Notes: a model not told the origin generated them from the letters alone. Numbered from the stretch's first letter, positions 47,153 to 59,350 are shown. The stretch: DNA of 64,000 bases from Coix lacryma-jobi var. lacryma-jobi (GCA_009763385.1 CM019823.1:26193668-26257667); one strand, 5' to 3'. A program made the numbers and translations.

Positions 47153-48947
47153 TCTATACCTAATAATCTAATAATAAAGAGGCAAAATTTCTTCACTGTT
47201 TTTGGTCTGGCCGTTTTCGTCAAGCCTATTTATATAGAGTAACTAGGATTCCCACAAGATTAGGGGACCGATATGAGACTAATAGCCTGTCTGTTTCCCC
47301 TCCCCTTTCGGTTGGTCGATAGCACCGGTTGGAGCAAAAACCAATCCAGTCTGGTTGTTTCGTCTCGGCCCGGACCTCTTTGCAACGAAATCGGCCCGAA
47401 CTTGAAGGCTCAGTCTCGGTAGCCCACGAGACCTCAGCGGCAGTAGAGCGGAGACAAGCGCTCGTTCAGTTTCGGTCTGGGCGTTTAGCACCACCTCACC
47501 AGCTGAAGGCGGACGAGCCACGAGCTCACGCTATAAGAAGAGCGCCTCGTGTCCCGTTGCTCCATATTTACGTGGACGGGGTCGACATGAGATTTTCATA
47601 CTAAAGAAGCAAAATTTCTGCCAACTCTATAATATTTTCATCCAACCCAATTATCTACTCGGTTTCGGTCTAAACATACTCAGACTCTGTTAGGCAGAAT
47701 CACGTTCGGCTCATAAATTGTAGCTAGCTATATTTGGCTGCACAACGTCCGTTGGTTGTGCACAGGGTCTATCTGGCATCAGCTAGCCTCGCCACCAAGT
47801 CCGTGTACATGTCCTATACATTTTTCCATCCGTTTTTCTTTGTTTTTTTTTTCCTTTTCCATTGATTGAGTCCTTTTTCACTCTGTTTTTTGTATTTTTC
47901 CTGTGCTCATAAAGTCTGTGTCTCGGGGCATTCCACCCGCACAAGTTATTTTTTGTTTTTCTTTTACCAAGAAAAAAATAAAAAATATATATTACCGACC
48001 ATTGCACTAAAACTTGTTTTAAGCAGTTTATTAGCAAATTTAGAACTTGGGTCAGTCGATGATCCAATTAATTAAACCTTGATATGAAATTAAGCAATTT
48101 ATTAGCAAATTTGATCTAAATGCATGTATCTCCAAGTACACATATAATGCGATCATCGACTACAGTTTTCATGTGAAGATCAAGAGAGGTTTTCATCATA
48201 ATCATCAACGGATTAACCAATCCTTGACAAGTTAACAACTAACTCCTTACTTGACTTTGAATATAAATTAGAAATACCTATTTTTATGAGACCACAAAGG
48301 AAATCAGATGACACTTATTTTTTATTTTATTATTTTTATATATATATTATATACACTAATAGGCAAAATTTCTGCCACAATTTTTTTGTCCAGCTCTAAT
48401 CTTATTCGGTATCTCAAATTTTTGTCTGGGTCGTGTCTACCTGATCCTATTAACCGTGTCCCCTTTGACTTTGGTTCAATAAATAAATAATATTTTCTTT
48501 TTCTTACTTTGGTTTGTTTACGTTTCAACTTGTATGAAGTTTTTTTGGTTATGGATCTTTTCGTTGTGTTTTGGTTATTGTATCCGCTCAGGTTATCTTT
48601 TGTTTCTCCAATAAAATCAATGATAAAAAATAATATCTCTAATCTCTAATTTCCTAATCCTTATCTAATAAAAACTAGGAGTGCTAATTTATTTACATGT
48701 TGTTGTATTAGGTAAGAATTGTTGAGAGAATAACTAGGAGTCCTAATCTAAATAGATCTTATGATCTTAACTTAATTAACTTGATTGAATATAATAAGAT
48801 AAATAGAAAAATAGTTTCCAGTTTCCTTCTTTTTTCTTACAAATTGAAACACGTGAAATGTTAGTTAAAAATATTGAGCCACCAATCGTATAAACAACCA
48901 TGTAATAAATCATGTGTTCTGTTGCAACGCACGGACATTTATGCTAG
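47153..48947 (+). mobile_element. non-autonomous Helitron, about 1.8 kb
   Basis: The 5' end TCTATACC...AATAATAAAGAGGCAAAATTTCT and the 3' end GTTGCAACGCACGGACATTTATG then CTAG are typical of grass Helitrons. The flanking bases are A on the left and T on the right. The 5'-end phrase AGGCAAAATTTCTGCC recurs near 47605 and 48360, suggesting nested or reiterated Helitron ends. There is no Rep/helicase ORF and no recognised captured gene. Confidence 0.75.
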
Positions 48948-48951
48948 TATA

Positions 48952-49031
48952 TACTACATTTAATTTTTCATGCAAATATTTAAAATATTTAAAGATTGAT
49001 GTGACGGAGAACCTTGGACAAGTAAAAAGGC
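48952..49031 (-). mobile_element. MITE remnant
   Basis: On the minus strand GGCCTTTTTACTTGTCCAAGG followed by TTCTCCGTCACATCAATC matches the GGCCTTGTTTAG-family end. Its other half is missing at the Helitron boundary. Confidence 0.4.
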
Positions 49032-49036
49032 CTCGT

Positions 49037-49409
49037 CAGCGTCGGCGCGGATCTGGCTCCGTTCCCCACTCGCGCTCGGCACGAAGGCGACGGAGGCGGC
49101 GCACAGGCTCGGGTTCTCAGCGACGGCGGGGAAGTCCCAGGCTCGGCGGCGGCGTCAGCAGCTCCTCCCGCCTCTCGCCAGTCGCCTCGCGCCGTCGCCT
49201 CCGTCCTCCGCACACCGGCCGGCGACCCGCGTACGCACCTCCCTCTCCCCTCCCGCCTCCGCTGGACCGTCGACTGCACCAGGCCCCATAGCGAAGCGCT
49301 ACCCACCAAGGTGGTCGCGCCGATTTGGGAGCTCTTATGCCCCATAGCGAAGCGCTACCCGTCCGCTTAGCGCTGAAGCGTGCGCTTGGTGCCACTTTTT
49401 TGGAACCTG
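49037..49409. repeat. GC-rich leader-like repeat, copy 2
   Basis: Homologous to 17464-17893, lacking about 50 bp of the middle and with GCCCCATAGCGAAGCGCTA twice. It lies just upstream of the Yos1-like coding exon and may supply its first non-coding exon. Confidence 0.6.
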
Positions 49410-49511
49410 CTTTTGCTATATTGTTATATCTTTGGTGGCTTGTGGTCTTGTGGTGGTAATAATGCGTAAGAACGAATATTATATGAACTAACTGAGCTGT
49501 AATCTGCAGGG

Positions 49512-49748
49512 ATGGGCCTGTGGACGTTGCTGGAGGGTTTTTTGCTTCTTGCAAATGCGTTGGCCATATTGAATGAAGACCGCTTTCTCGCTCCCAGGGG
49601 ATGGAGCATGTCTGAAGTATCAGGAAATGGGCAAACGAAGTCGTTGAAGGGCCAGATTGTGGGACTTATCTATGCTACACAATTTCTGAGGATGCCCTTA
49701 ATAGCTCTCAATGTTCTGATCATTGTTGTGAAACTGGTGTCTGGCTGA
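49512..49748 (+). CDS. Yos1/IER3IP1-like small ER membrane protein
   Basis: 78 residues in one exon. It begins MGLWTLLEGFLLLANALAIL, the hallmark N-terminus of the Yos1/IER3IP1 family, continues NEDRFLAPRGW, and ends in a hydrophobic segment with VVKLVSG. Two membrane spans (about 5-22 and 56-75) flank a short loop containing SLKGQIVGLIYA. Yeast Yos1 is a subunit of the Yip1-Yif1 complex needed for ER-to-Golgi COPII transport. The sequence CTGCAG ending at 49509 is a splice acceptor two bases before the ATG, so a non-coding first exon lies upstream. The length is normal for the plant family (about 79). Confidence 0.88.
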   Translation: MGLWTLLEGFLLLANALAILNEDRFLAPRGWSMSEVSGNGQTKSLKGQIVGLIYATQFLRMPLIALNVLIIVVKLVSG

Positions 49749-50723
49749 GGCTCATTGTCTGGTTTTCGCTGTTGTGTTGGATTGATGTCTGTTCCAGCAT
49801 TATGTAAAAGTTAGTTATACTCAAAATTGCTGGTAATATGTTCATTTTTACTAATGTGAATTTCTGTTATTTCTTCTGGTAAATTAATTCTGGTCAGAAA
49901 ATGGCTGTAAACGTTTACACTATCAAAGCATTGTGTGATGGTGTTAGCAATTTGTTCAAAATATTTCTTATGCAGTTTGTGAGGGCATCTTTGCTTGGTT
50001 TTACTTCTGAATTACTAGCACATTTGTTGCTTATTTCTAGTGTATTTTATGGTTGCTTCCTCACCATTGTAGTGCTCAGTGTTATTTGATGGTTGAATAC
50101 TGCTTACAGCTAGAGACATTTGCCTCCTAGCCGGTTGAGTGGTGATGCAAACCTACCTTTTGGCTATTCATCCTTGTATGCATTGTACCATATAACTACC
50201 AGTTGCAGATCCTTTTGTTTGGAAACTATTCTGGGTCCAATCTGGTGTTAATCCATATTCAGCCCCTTCAATATTTCTGGCAGTACCTTTCGGTACTACA
50301 GATGGCGATCAAGTGGAGGAAAAAGAACAATGATCCGTTCTCCATTTCTGTTGCAATTTGAAGAGAAACTTGATTTGTGTTCATATGTCAGGTATGCGGC
50401 ATCAGTACAGACATCGAATATCTGGTGGTGGCATCAATTGAACGCCTTAGTGATGTTCCAACATATATTTCTTTTCATCACTTAATAGCTGTATAGTTTT
50501 CCTATACAATTTAATAGCTGTATGGTTTTTCTATACAATGTTGACATAAGTGCTTGGCTCATTTTGCACCATTTCTCTATTAACTTATTATGATCATGCA
50601 CATGGAAAAATATCATGCGTAGATAGTATAAGTTGTCTCTGTACAAATTGTCCCCTCTCCTCAGAGGAAGCTGCATTCATCATAGTACAGGTTTCTTTCC
50701 ATCACATTATATGATGACTAATA
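49749..50723. other. intergenic DNA between convergent genes
   Basis: This contains the Yos1-like 3' UTR and the P450 3' UTR. A frame at 49901-50089 has no recognised family. Near 50485-50540 TAGCTGTATAGTTTT(C)CTATACAAT is repeated as a short direct repeat. Confidence 0.5.
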
Positions 50724-53700
50724 TTAAAGTGTTTGAATTGCAGTACCCCTCTTAGTGTAGAGACTTTGCACTTTTGTTAAAGTGAGGTCCACACCAAGCC
50801 CTGGCTCCACAATGAGTTTCAGTGTTGGAGAATGCTGGTAGTGTGGTGAGAGCTTCAAAACAAACTTGGAGACGATAAGAGAGACGAGGACCTTGAGCTC
50901 AGCCATAGCAAATCCTTGCCCTAGGCAGGTTCGAGCCCCAGCACCAAATGGCAAGTATGAATGTAGCTGAGGACGAACATCAGAGAAGCGCTCTGGGTTG
51001 AACTCTTTCACATCAGGGCCCCATAGCTCGGGGTCAAGATGCATTGTGGAGACAGGGATGTAGATGTTGACACCTTTTGGTATATGTACGCCACCGAGCT
51101 TCAGTTCCTGGAGGGCCTGCCTTGATACAAAGGCACCTGCTGGGTACAACCTCAAGGTTTCCTGTATCACCATTGTCAACTAAATTGGCAAACAAACAGG
51201 AAGTTAGTGGTCTGTTCTAACAAAATTGAGGCAGTGCTTCTTACAACTATTATGAGATGGTAACTGGATAAGAGCACACATTTTTCATCTTGTGAAGTGA
51301 CTGTGAGTCTACTGGCTGGCCTCTGCAGACTTCATGCACCTCTGCTCGTACTCGATCCTGCCATTCTGGGTGCAGTCCAAGGAGCATTAGACACCAAGCA
51401 GCTGTAACAGCTGTGCTCTCATGTCCTGCAAAATATATGCTCTTGCAGTTATCCACTATAAAGTTCTCTGCCTCGGCGATGCCCACCCTACTGGTGCTTG
51501 CGCTGTGAAGAATTGCACTCAGTAAGTTCCTGTCTTCTCTACTTTCCTTTACGATTTCAAGAATTAGTTTGCGGACTTGTTTGTGAAGCTCCCATGCCTG
51601 CTTGTTCCTCATTGAAGGAAAGAACCTGCAAGCATTTAAAACTTTATTTTTACAATTTAAAGGTTTGTTCAATCAATGAATTTTTTTTGTTCATTCAATA
51701 ATAGTTCTTCTTTTTGTCCATTCACAAAATCAAGTATGTACTTGTGATATACGAGTAGTTCATGTACCCCCTAACCTTAGGCCAGTCATTTCAGCTAGCA
51801 CATTTGGCTTGGACACAGCTTGCTGGAGTTCTCTGATCTTCATAAAGATTTCCTTTCCTTTGATGTAGCTGCTTCCAAAGCATGTTCTAGATATCACATC
51901 TGCAGAGTAGGCCCTAATGTCATCGTCGATCTTAATGTCTCTGATCCCACCATTTCTATCAACTCTCTCTTCCCATGACTTCAGCAGTGGTTGCGCAGAA
52001 TCGACCATCAGATCCACCATGCTCTGTGTATGAGTAAGAGTTTCATTAACATGTCAAAATACATGGCCACTGCCTGCTGTTGTCAAACCTCTAAACTCTA
52101 ATTTATTGACTAATGCCCACAGTAAGAAAAAAAGTGTTTCCTTTTACTCAAAAATAAAAATTCCCTTGGATCTAACAGACTGAATGACTGCGTTGTACTC
52201 CATTCTAAATTGTAAGTAGTTCTACCTTTTTTTTAGATACATGTTTTTTACTGCATATCTAAGCATAGTTTATCATAGCAAATGTTACGTATCTATAAAA
52301 ACTAAAACAACTTAAAATTTGCAACGGAAGGAGTATAGCTGAGGAAAAATGCGGAGTTCGTAAAAGTGGTCCTGACCCACATTATGTTGATGGATCAGAA
52401 TGTTGTAGTTTTGCTGTTGGGAGTGGTCCTAGTTAGAATCTTTGTCACACGATATCTAGCTGGATCAGTTTTTCATGCCAGCTCTCATACTGAACTGTCA
52501 TTCTGAATTATGTTTGCAAATATGCAGGCCACATAGACCCACAGCATAATTGCTGAGACCCACAGAGCGCTGAGAGCTTTCAATGCTCTTTCATCAATCA
52601 GAAACCTCTGAAATTTATCTGCACATGGCCTTTAAATCGATTTCTGCAATGTCTCTGAAATTATTGTTGGGACTGTGATGCTCATATGGCCTCGTTCGTA
52701 CCTTGACCTTGTCCAGGAAGAACTCCGGGGCGATGATTTTCCTCTGGTGCAGCCAGGCCTCGCCGTTGGACTTGAGGATGCCCCCGCCGAAGAGGGGCTC
52801 GTGCGTTGCCTTGAGGTAGGAGCTCTTGCCGAGGTCCAGCGACACGCAGAGGTTGATGTCCCGAACCACGTCGGGCCGGCTCACGTGAAGGAATACGACG
52901 TTCCCCATGGAGTAAGTGAATATGGGGCCTGCATTTCAATGACGAGACTGGACAGGTTAAGCTCGGCAGGCTCGCTATACGCTTGATGGCGCCACGACGG
53001 TCACTGTCCAGTTGATGAATGAACTGTGACGGTGTACTGTAGGTTAAACGGGCGTGGACAGGGCTCCAGCCACGGAAAATAAACACATTTGACGAGCCAT
53101 AGTCATGGTACAGTTGTTACTGGTTTATCATGATATGAAATTTCCCCTATCCCTGATGTTTACTCTGCTTGTTCGTACGAGGGATGCAGTGACGACGAAT
53201 GAACTTATCGTATTTATTAAAAGAAAACAAAAGATGGTCTAGAGTTGGGATTCAATAATACAGCATCCCGTGTCTTTCTAGAGACATATCACGACCACCT
53301 CTTTTCTAAAAAAAAGAGAGCACGTTTGGAATGAGGACAAACGTTGGTCTAGAGTTCAGATCTGGCTCTTTGTTTTTTAGAACAAAAAAAAGGTGGCCGT
53401 GATATCTCTCTAGTCTAGAAAGAAAGTTCATGGCCATTGACATATAAAAAAAAAAAGTTCATGGCCATTGTCCCCGTCCGGTCCCGATATATTCATGGAA
53501 TGGATGGAAAACAAAATATCAGCGGGATCGCTCGCCGGCCGGGAAGCCGACACAGCGGTGGGCACCCCAGTGTGGTCAGCTTCCGCCCGCCGCTCCAGCT
53601 CCCCCGTCCCGTCACCTGGAAACCGGACTTTTCTTCGATGGGGAGGCGCACGCGCATGCCCACCGCTGCCCGGACCCCGGACCCCGGACCCGGAGGAGCC

Positions 53701-56700
53701 AACAGCCAGCCCGCGCTCGGCAGCCAGCCAACCGAAGCAGACGTGGGGCGGGCCTCTGTCGTGCTCGTCGTGCCTGTGAGTGCGAGCGGCTGTTCGCCTG
53801 TTCCCATCCCGGCCCGGCCGTCCCTCTCGCGCGGGGATGCGGGGGATCACATCACACACAATTCACGGCAGTTGGACGACGCATCAGCCAGCCTCCGCCT
53901 GGATACAACACAATCGCCGTTGCCTTGCCGGTGACGCGCGCGCGGCGGGCGGGGCACAGACGCGGAGACGCACAGCCAAAAACCAAAATGGGGACCCCAC
54001 CCGCATCTGCGCGCGCGTGCGGCCGCTGGTACGAGCCACGCGCGCGCGCCCTGTGCTGCTGGTGGCTCGCGACTCCTGTCCACTGGGCGCGCGACGTTCA
54101 CGTGCCGCGGATCATGCCGGCGACCGCGTTTCTTTCAGCTCCGACCGACCGGTCTCTCGATGGCTGCCTGTGCGGATGCGGCTGTCGCTGACTGGGAACT
54201 TGGGAAGGGAGTGAGGACTGAGGAGTGAGAGCTGCACTACACTACACGACGGTTCCCAGGAACAGATGGAGCTACGCGAGCGGCCTCATCAATCAAACTG
54301 ACGTGATATGTTTAGGCTGTGTTTTAGTTCCAGGAAATCTTTAGGAAAAGTTCTGTAGCACTTTCGTTATTATTTGACAAACTTTATACAAACATGGACT
54401 AACTAGACTCAAAAGATTTTAGTTATTTTTAACTACATTTAATGTTTCATGCATGTATCTAAAGATTGATGTGATGAGGAATCTGAATTTTTTTTAGAAA
54501 TTTGGGGAAATTAAACACGACCTTAGCTTAGCTCGTGTGAGCCGTGCTGCGGGCGATACAATGTAGTACATTGGCTTGTAACGATATGGCATCCTTTTCA
54601 TGCGTGATATGCCACGGTGACGTGACCTCTGCTGTGCAAATGTACGTTTTCGGATGGCCACTTATTGGCCGTTGCCGTTTTACGTCTATTATTGCTGTGA
54701 TACTGTCAACAGAAATCCTAAAGTTGAATGAAGGCTGCATATCCATATGCTCCAATCAGGAGCAAGAAGCATGGGTGCCGTGCATCATCTACTTGCCTTG
54801 GCTTTGGCTAGTTTAGCTCCCGGTTCCCAAGGGCCAAGCTAGGCCCAGCTCTGTCCTTTTGCATTGTGCCAAACCTACAGAACATGATCTACACCCTCCC
54901 CTAAAAAAAAAAATCGCCTCAATCAACCCCATCATCTTAGCTTTCTTTACGGTTGTTTTTGTTCGTTTCAGACCTTTGTACGTTTGTTTCTGGTTACGTC
55001 TCTCCGTGCCGCTAGCTAGAGTCCAGGGAACCGCACACCGTGATGGCCAGCTCACCTAATTTATCCTGCTGCTCAACAGTAAACAGCAACAGCAAAAGTA
55101 GCGTAAGCCGCGCGAGATGGACCCTAGTTCGAGGAATTTTAGTGAGAGATGTTAGCGTTGAGGCTAGCAGCAGCTGTGATGATGATGATGAGCGTAAGAT
55201 CATATCAGCACCAACATGGAATTAATAATTGGAGTTATTTCTGGTACTTTAGTACCGTTCGACTATACTCCCTCCATCCCTAAATAAGTGTCGTTCTCGC
55301 TTTCCGAGAAAAAGTTACCGGCAATTATATATTAAAATATATTGATATTTATGTTAAGTAATTACTATCATCGGAAAGATCTTTACATCTAGTTTTTTAA
55401 CAAAATTATTTGGAGATGTAAATATTACATATATTTTGTACAAATTAAGTCAAACACGTGGCACGTACACCAACGGCGACACTTATTTAGGGACGGAGGG
55501 AGTATGCGCACAAATCAACACCATCATTGCCGGGTCCTTGATAAGGATGGCACTCGGTGACACAAGAGAAAAGAAAGCTATAGTGGTGAGATTATTATAT
55601 TGCTAGCTGCTACTGCTGTGGTCTGTGGAGCGGCCAACAACTTATTAGATGGCTCAATTATTGGCAAAGACCCATCTGCTGCTATCTTAATTTTGGTTGG
55701 TTTTAAACCAAAATTAGGGGGCCTGGATTCCATATAGAGCTAGAGGCCGGTGTTTGCAATATACAGTGGTACTCCCTCCATACCCATATTAGTTGACGTT
55801 TAGGACAGCGACACGGTCTTCAAAACACAACTTTGACCTCTTATTTTTATAAAAATATTTATGGAAAAATGATATATGTATACTTTTATGAAAGTATTCT
55901 TCAAGACAAATCTATTTATATAATTTTTATATTTGTAAACTTAGAAACTTAATAGTTATTGATAATTTATATTTTCAATGTTTGACTCTAATCTTTTCTA
56001 AAAAGTCAACTAATATGGGTATGGAGGGAGTAAGTATTATTTCCTATACAATACAAAGGGATCATTTGAATCCACATTTCCAGTTTCTTAATCACCTTAT
56101 CGTCTCCAGTGTCGTCTACTTGGTGGTGGCTAGCTACCATCCAGTGATGACAGAACACGTTCACTGAATGACTGAACTCAAGTACTCCCTCAGTCCAACA
56201 AAACATGCAATTCTCGCTTATCGAGGAGTCAAACATTTCGAACTTTGACCGAAATTATATAAAAAACTACTAATATTCTTGATACAAAAAATATACCATT
56301 AGATTATTAATTGAATATATTTTCATAATAATTTTATTTAACGACATAAATACTAATATTTTTTATTATAACCTTGGTCAAATTTGAGTCAATTTGACCG
56401 TCACGGATCTCATAATTGCATGTTTTTATGGACGGAGGGAATAAAAGCTACAACGTACGAACAAACGTCACTGGCCCCTACGTACTGTGCTCTAGTCGTC
56501 CCCAGTAATAATTACATCATGATATATTGTATACTCTCCATACTCATATTAGTTGTCGTTTAGGACAGCGACACGACCTTCAAAATATAATTTTAACCTC
56601 TTATCTGTATAAAAATATTTATGAAAAAAGTAATATATGTATACTTTTATAAAATTATTTTTAAGACAAATATGTTCATATAATTTTCATATTTGCAAAC

Positions 56701-57970
56701 TTAGAAACTTAATAGTTATTGGTGGTTTATATTCCTAATATTTAACCTCGCTAAATCTTGTCTAAGACAACAACTAATATGAATATGAAGGGAGTATTTG
56801 TTTCCGTTCGGTTTTTTAAACTACTGATGATTAACTGGCTCATGATCTCCTCGCTCAGCTCCTGGGAGTGGCGCGTGAAACATGTTAAGGGTGGGATAAC
56901 AAGGCCAATCTGAATGGTGAGTTTCATTTTGTTGTTTCCAAGACTGCCATGTCATGTGAAATAAAATAAAACTTGAATGAAACTCTCCATCCATTGAGAG
57001 TGAGAGTTTCATTGTAAAGTTTTATAAGCATTAAATTTCATGACTCATAGAGAGTTGGTATTCGTGCCAAGAGAGTCATTTCTTCTCTCACTTCTTAAAT
57101 ACACCGTCATGTCATCAACAATGTCTATGTGGCAATCTATTTAATACAAATGAAACTCAAATGAAACTCCCATTGAGATTGGCCTAACAGCAGCAGTCGG
57201 CGAGCAGAGCAAGAGAGCAAAGCAATAAATTGAAGGAACATAGATGACGCGCTAAGATTCAAATTAGGCATGAAGATGGAAATAAAAGCGCCGCCCGTAC
57301 CTGCCGCAGCCACGCATGAGAAAACACCACCAAATGCTAGCTATACGAAAGCATAGCAAAGCATATACTCCCTCCGTCCAACAAAATATGCAATTCTCGC
57401 TTATCGAGGAGTCAAATATTTTGAACTTTGACCAAAATTATATACAAAAATACTAATATTCTTGATACAAAAAATATACCATTAGATTAACAATAGAATA
57501 TATTTCTCATAATAATTTTATTTAACGACATAAATACTATTATTTTTTATTATAATCTTGGTTAAACTTGAGTCAATTTGACCGGCACGGATCCCATAAT
57601 TACATGTTTTTATGGACGGACGGAGTATTAGCAAGGAGGAGGAAGACACGTACGTACCGTACTCTTTCCTCCATTTCTCGTAGTAGGGCAGCACGGCCGG
57701 CCGGTAGTCGTGCACGATGCCGCCGCCGCCGCCGCTCCCGCGTGCCGACGCAGCCGCAGCCTTGGCAGCGGCAGCCGCCTCCCTCATGTCGGCGATGTTG
57801 CCGTAAGGGAACGACGGCGGCGGCCCGCCGATCTTCTGATCCTTGAACTTGGCGAGGACACTCTGCGGCACGAGCCAGAGGATGTGGTAGAGGTACACGG
57901 CGAGGCCGCACGCCCCCACGCAGCACAGGCTCAGCAGCACCTTCGTCACAGCCGCCATGGCCACCTCCAT
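50724..57970 (-). CDS. cytochrome P450, CYP714B type (gibberellin 13-oxidase family)
   Basis: Five exons keep frame with GT/AG sites: 57970-57658, 52928-52702, 52023-51776, 51625-51280, 51179-50724, giving 529 residues. The N-terminus has a membrane anchor ([20 protein letters not shown]). P450 motifs are complete: I-helix AGHEST, ExxR as ETLRLYP, FNPERF, and heme loop [10 protein letters not shown] with the Cys ligand. The N-terminal [20 protein letters not shown] and ILWLVPQ segments match my memory of rice CYP714B1/B2, which 13-hydroxylate gibberellins in the ER. The paralogous group CYP714D1 (EUI) is less likely. Intron 1 is 4,729 bp and packed with MITEs. Upstream, a copia element starts 62 bp before the ATG, so the native promoter is displaced beyond the window. 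No coding lesion is visible. Confidence 0.87.
53270..53423. repeat. imperfect foldback in P450 intron 1
   Basis: TTTCTAGAGACATATCACGACC near the left end and GGCCGTGATATCTCTCTAG near the right end are inverted, each followed or preceded by an A/T run. A separate direct repeat TGGTCTAGAGTT occurs at about 53236 and 53345. Confidence 0.5.
53480..54250. other. GC-rich island inside P450 intron 1
   Basis: About 770 bp of CpG-rich DNA with overlapping open frames and no recognised motif, bounded by AT-rich, MITE-bearing intron sequence. It could be captured DNA or a cryptic promoter. Confidence 0.4.
54315..54522. mobile_element. Tourist-like MITE, 208 bp
   Basis: GGCTGTGTTTTAGTTCC and GGAAATTAAACACGACC inverted ends, with TTA duplicated on both sides (54312-54314 and 54523-54525). 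Confidence 0.75.
55268..55502. mobile_element. Stowaway MITE, 235 bp
   Basis: CTCCCTCCATCCCTAAATAA and its inverse TTATTTAGGGACGGAGGGAG, flanked by TA duplications. Confidence 0.85.
55772..56030. mobile_element. Stowaway MITE, 259 bp
   Basis: CTCCCTCCATACCCATATTA and inverse TAATATGGGTATGGAGGGAG, flanked by TA. It is the same family as 56533-56794. Confidence 0.85.
56185..56441. mobile_element. Stowaway MITE, about 257 bp
   Basis: CTCCCTCAGTCCAACAAAAC left end and TTTTTATGGACGGAGGGA right end, flanked by TA. It is the same family as 57368-57625. Confidence 0.8.
56533..56794. mobile_element. Stowaway MITE, about 262 bp
   Basis: CTCTCCATACTCATATTAG left end and ATATGAATATGAAGGGAG right end. 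More diverged than the copy at 55772; TA follows the right end. Confidence 0.75.
56903..57184. mobile_element. Tourist-like MITE, 282 bp (intact reference copy)
   Basis: GGCCAATCTGAATGGTGAG and CTCCCATTGAGATTGGCC inverted ends, followed by TAA (CAA on the left). It aligns with the copies at 3198, 8405 and the termini of 13419-15950. Confidence 0.75.
57368..57625. mobile_element. Stowaway MITE, 258 bp, beside exon 1 of the P450
   Basis: CTCCCTCCGTCCAACAAAAT and its inverse ending GGACGGACGGAG, flanked by TA. Its right end is 32 bp from the exon 1 boundary (57658). Confidence 0.85.
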
Positions 57971-58032
57971 TATCTATCTATCCTCGCTCTCCCGGCCGCC
58001 GGCCCCCACGCTACGAGATACTCGCTCCTCTC

Positions 58033-59350
58033 TGTTAGAAATAAAGGCAATTTCCATGTCATTTTAACTCCGTAAATTAACATTATGATGATGACATAAC
58101 AGAGATAATATAAAAGTGATTTCATAATATCACATATGACCATAGCAGTACGGCACATATGTGAAAGAAGCATGTGAATCATATATATGATGATAAAACA
58201 TAATAAATCATCTACTGCAGGAAAGCATGTGAAACAACATAACAGACTTACTGAAACATATAAGCAGCAACTACTAAAACTACGAATCAGAGCTACTGCA
58301 ATATTCAGGAAATATGTAACAAACAGCAGCCCAGAAAATATAGCTGACAGCAACACTGCATAACTTACGAAACAATAGAAGACAACTACTGCAACATATT
58401 CAACAATGCTACTGAAATAGCATGACGGAACAAAATACTGAGTTACGAAAAACAGAGAGAAGATGAACAGTTCATACCCGCCCATCCTTAGCGCAGATCC
58501 AGATCCTTGACCAACTTCCTTGGTCATATTGCAGAAGATGAAGACGAAGACCAATCACCGGGAAGTAGACGAACAGCCAATCACTGGGAAGAAGACGAAC
58601 GTCCAATCACCGGGAAGAAGATGAACAGTAGCAGCAACTTCGCCGGGAAGAAGACGACGACGGCGATCCTCCTGAAGAAGAAGAATGACGGCGAAGATCG
58701 TTCGGACAGTCGCGTAGTCGCTCCCCAAAAACCTAATTGCCGATCCCTCGTGCAAGGTCTCGATCGACACTGGCTCCGGAGGCAACTGCCCTCTCGCTCC
58801 TCCGTGCGCGCGGATGAACGAGATGGGAAAGCCTTTCCTGCAGCGGAACTGAGCTCTGGAATGTGTTCGGGATGGAGAGAAAGAAGGAAGTGAATTCCGC
58901 CTTGCGCACAGGAGGAGGCGCTGCTCCTTTTATTCCCGTACGGGCGCAGGGAGAGCGCAGGAGATGAGGAGACAGGTAAATGAATAGGTGTAACTCCCTC
59001 CATCATGGTGAGTGATGAAGAGTTGTAACTCCCTTCATCATGGTGAGTGATGAAGAGTTGTAACTCCCTTCATCATGGTGAGTGATGAAGAGTTGTAACT
59101 CCCTTCATCATGGTGAGTGGGTGCCAAAAATAAACACGCCACGCCACGCCCGCTCGCCTGCCTGCCTGCCTCGCCTCATCTCGGCCCGTTTCACAACTTC
59201 TCAAATTAAGTGGTATAATTCCCACCATATAAGTTGAGTCAACATCCCTTTAACTTCCAATCCGGTACAATTAATATTTCACCATTACACACCATAGAGT
59301 TATTGATTTATTAAATATATTAATGGGCTTGGCCCACAATAAATCTAACA
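58033..59350 (-). repeat. copia 3' LTR, 1318 bp
   Basis: TGTTAG...CTAACA ends. It contains a fourfold tandem repeat of about 36 bp (58990-59117: GTAACTCCCTTCATCATGG, GTGAGTGATGAAGAGTT) and a threefold repeat of about 27 bp (58552-58625: CCAATCACCGGGAAGAAGA). It lies 62 bp upstream of the P450 start codon in the same orientation as that gene, so it could act as its promoter. Confidence 0.88.

Noticed and set aside
49901..50089. Hydrophobic 62-residue ORF downstream of the Yos1-like gene
   Set aside because: It lies in the probable 3' UTR and resembles translated AT-rich intergenic DNA; no family was recognised.
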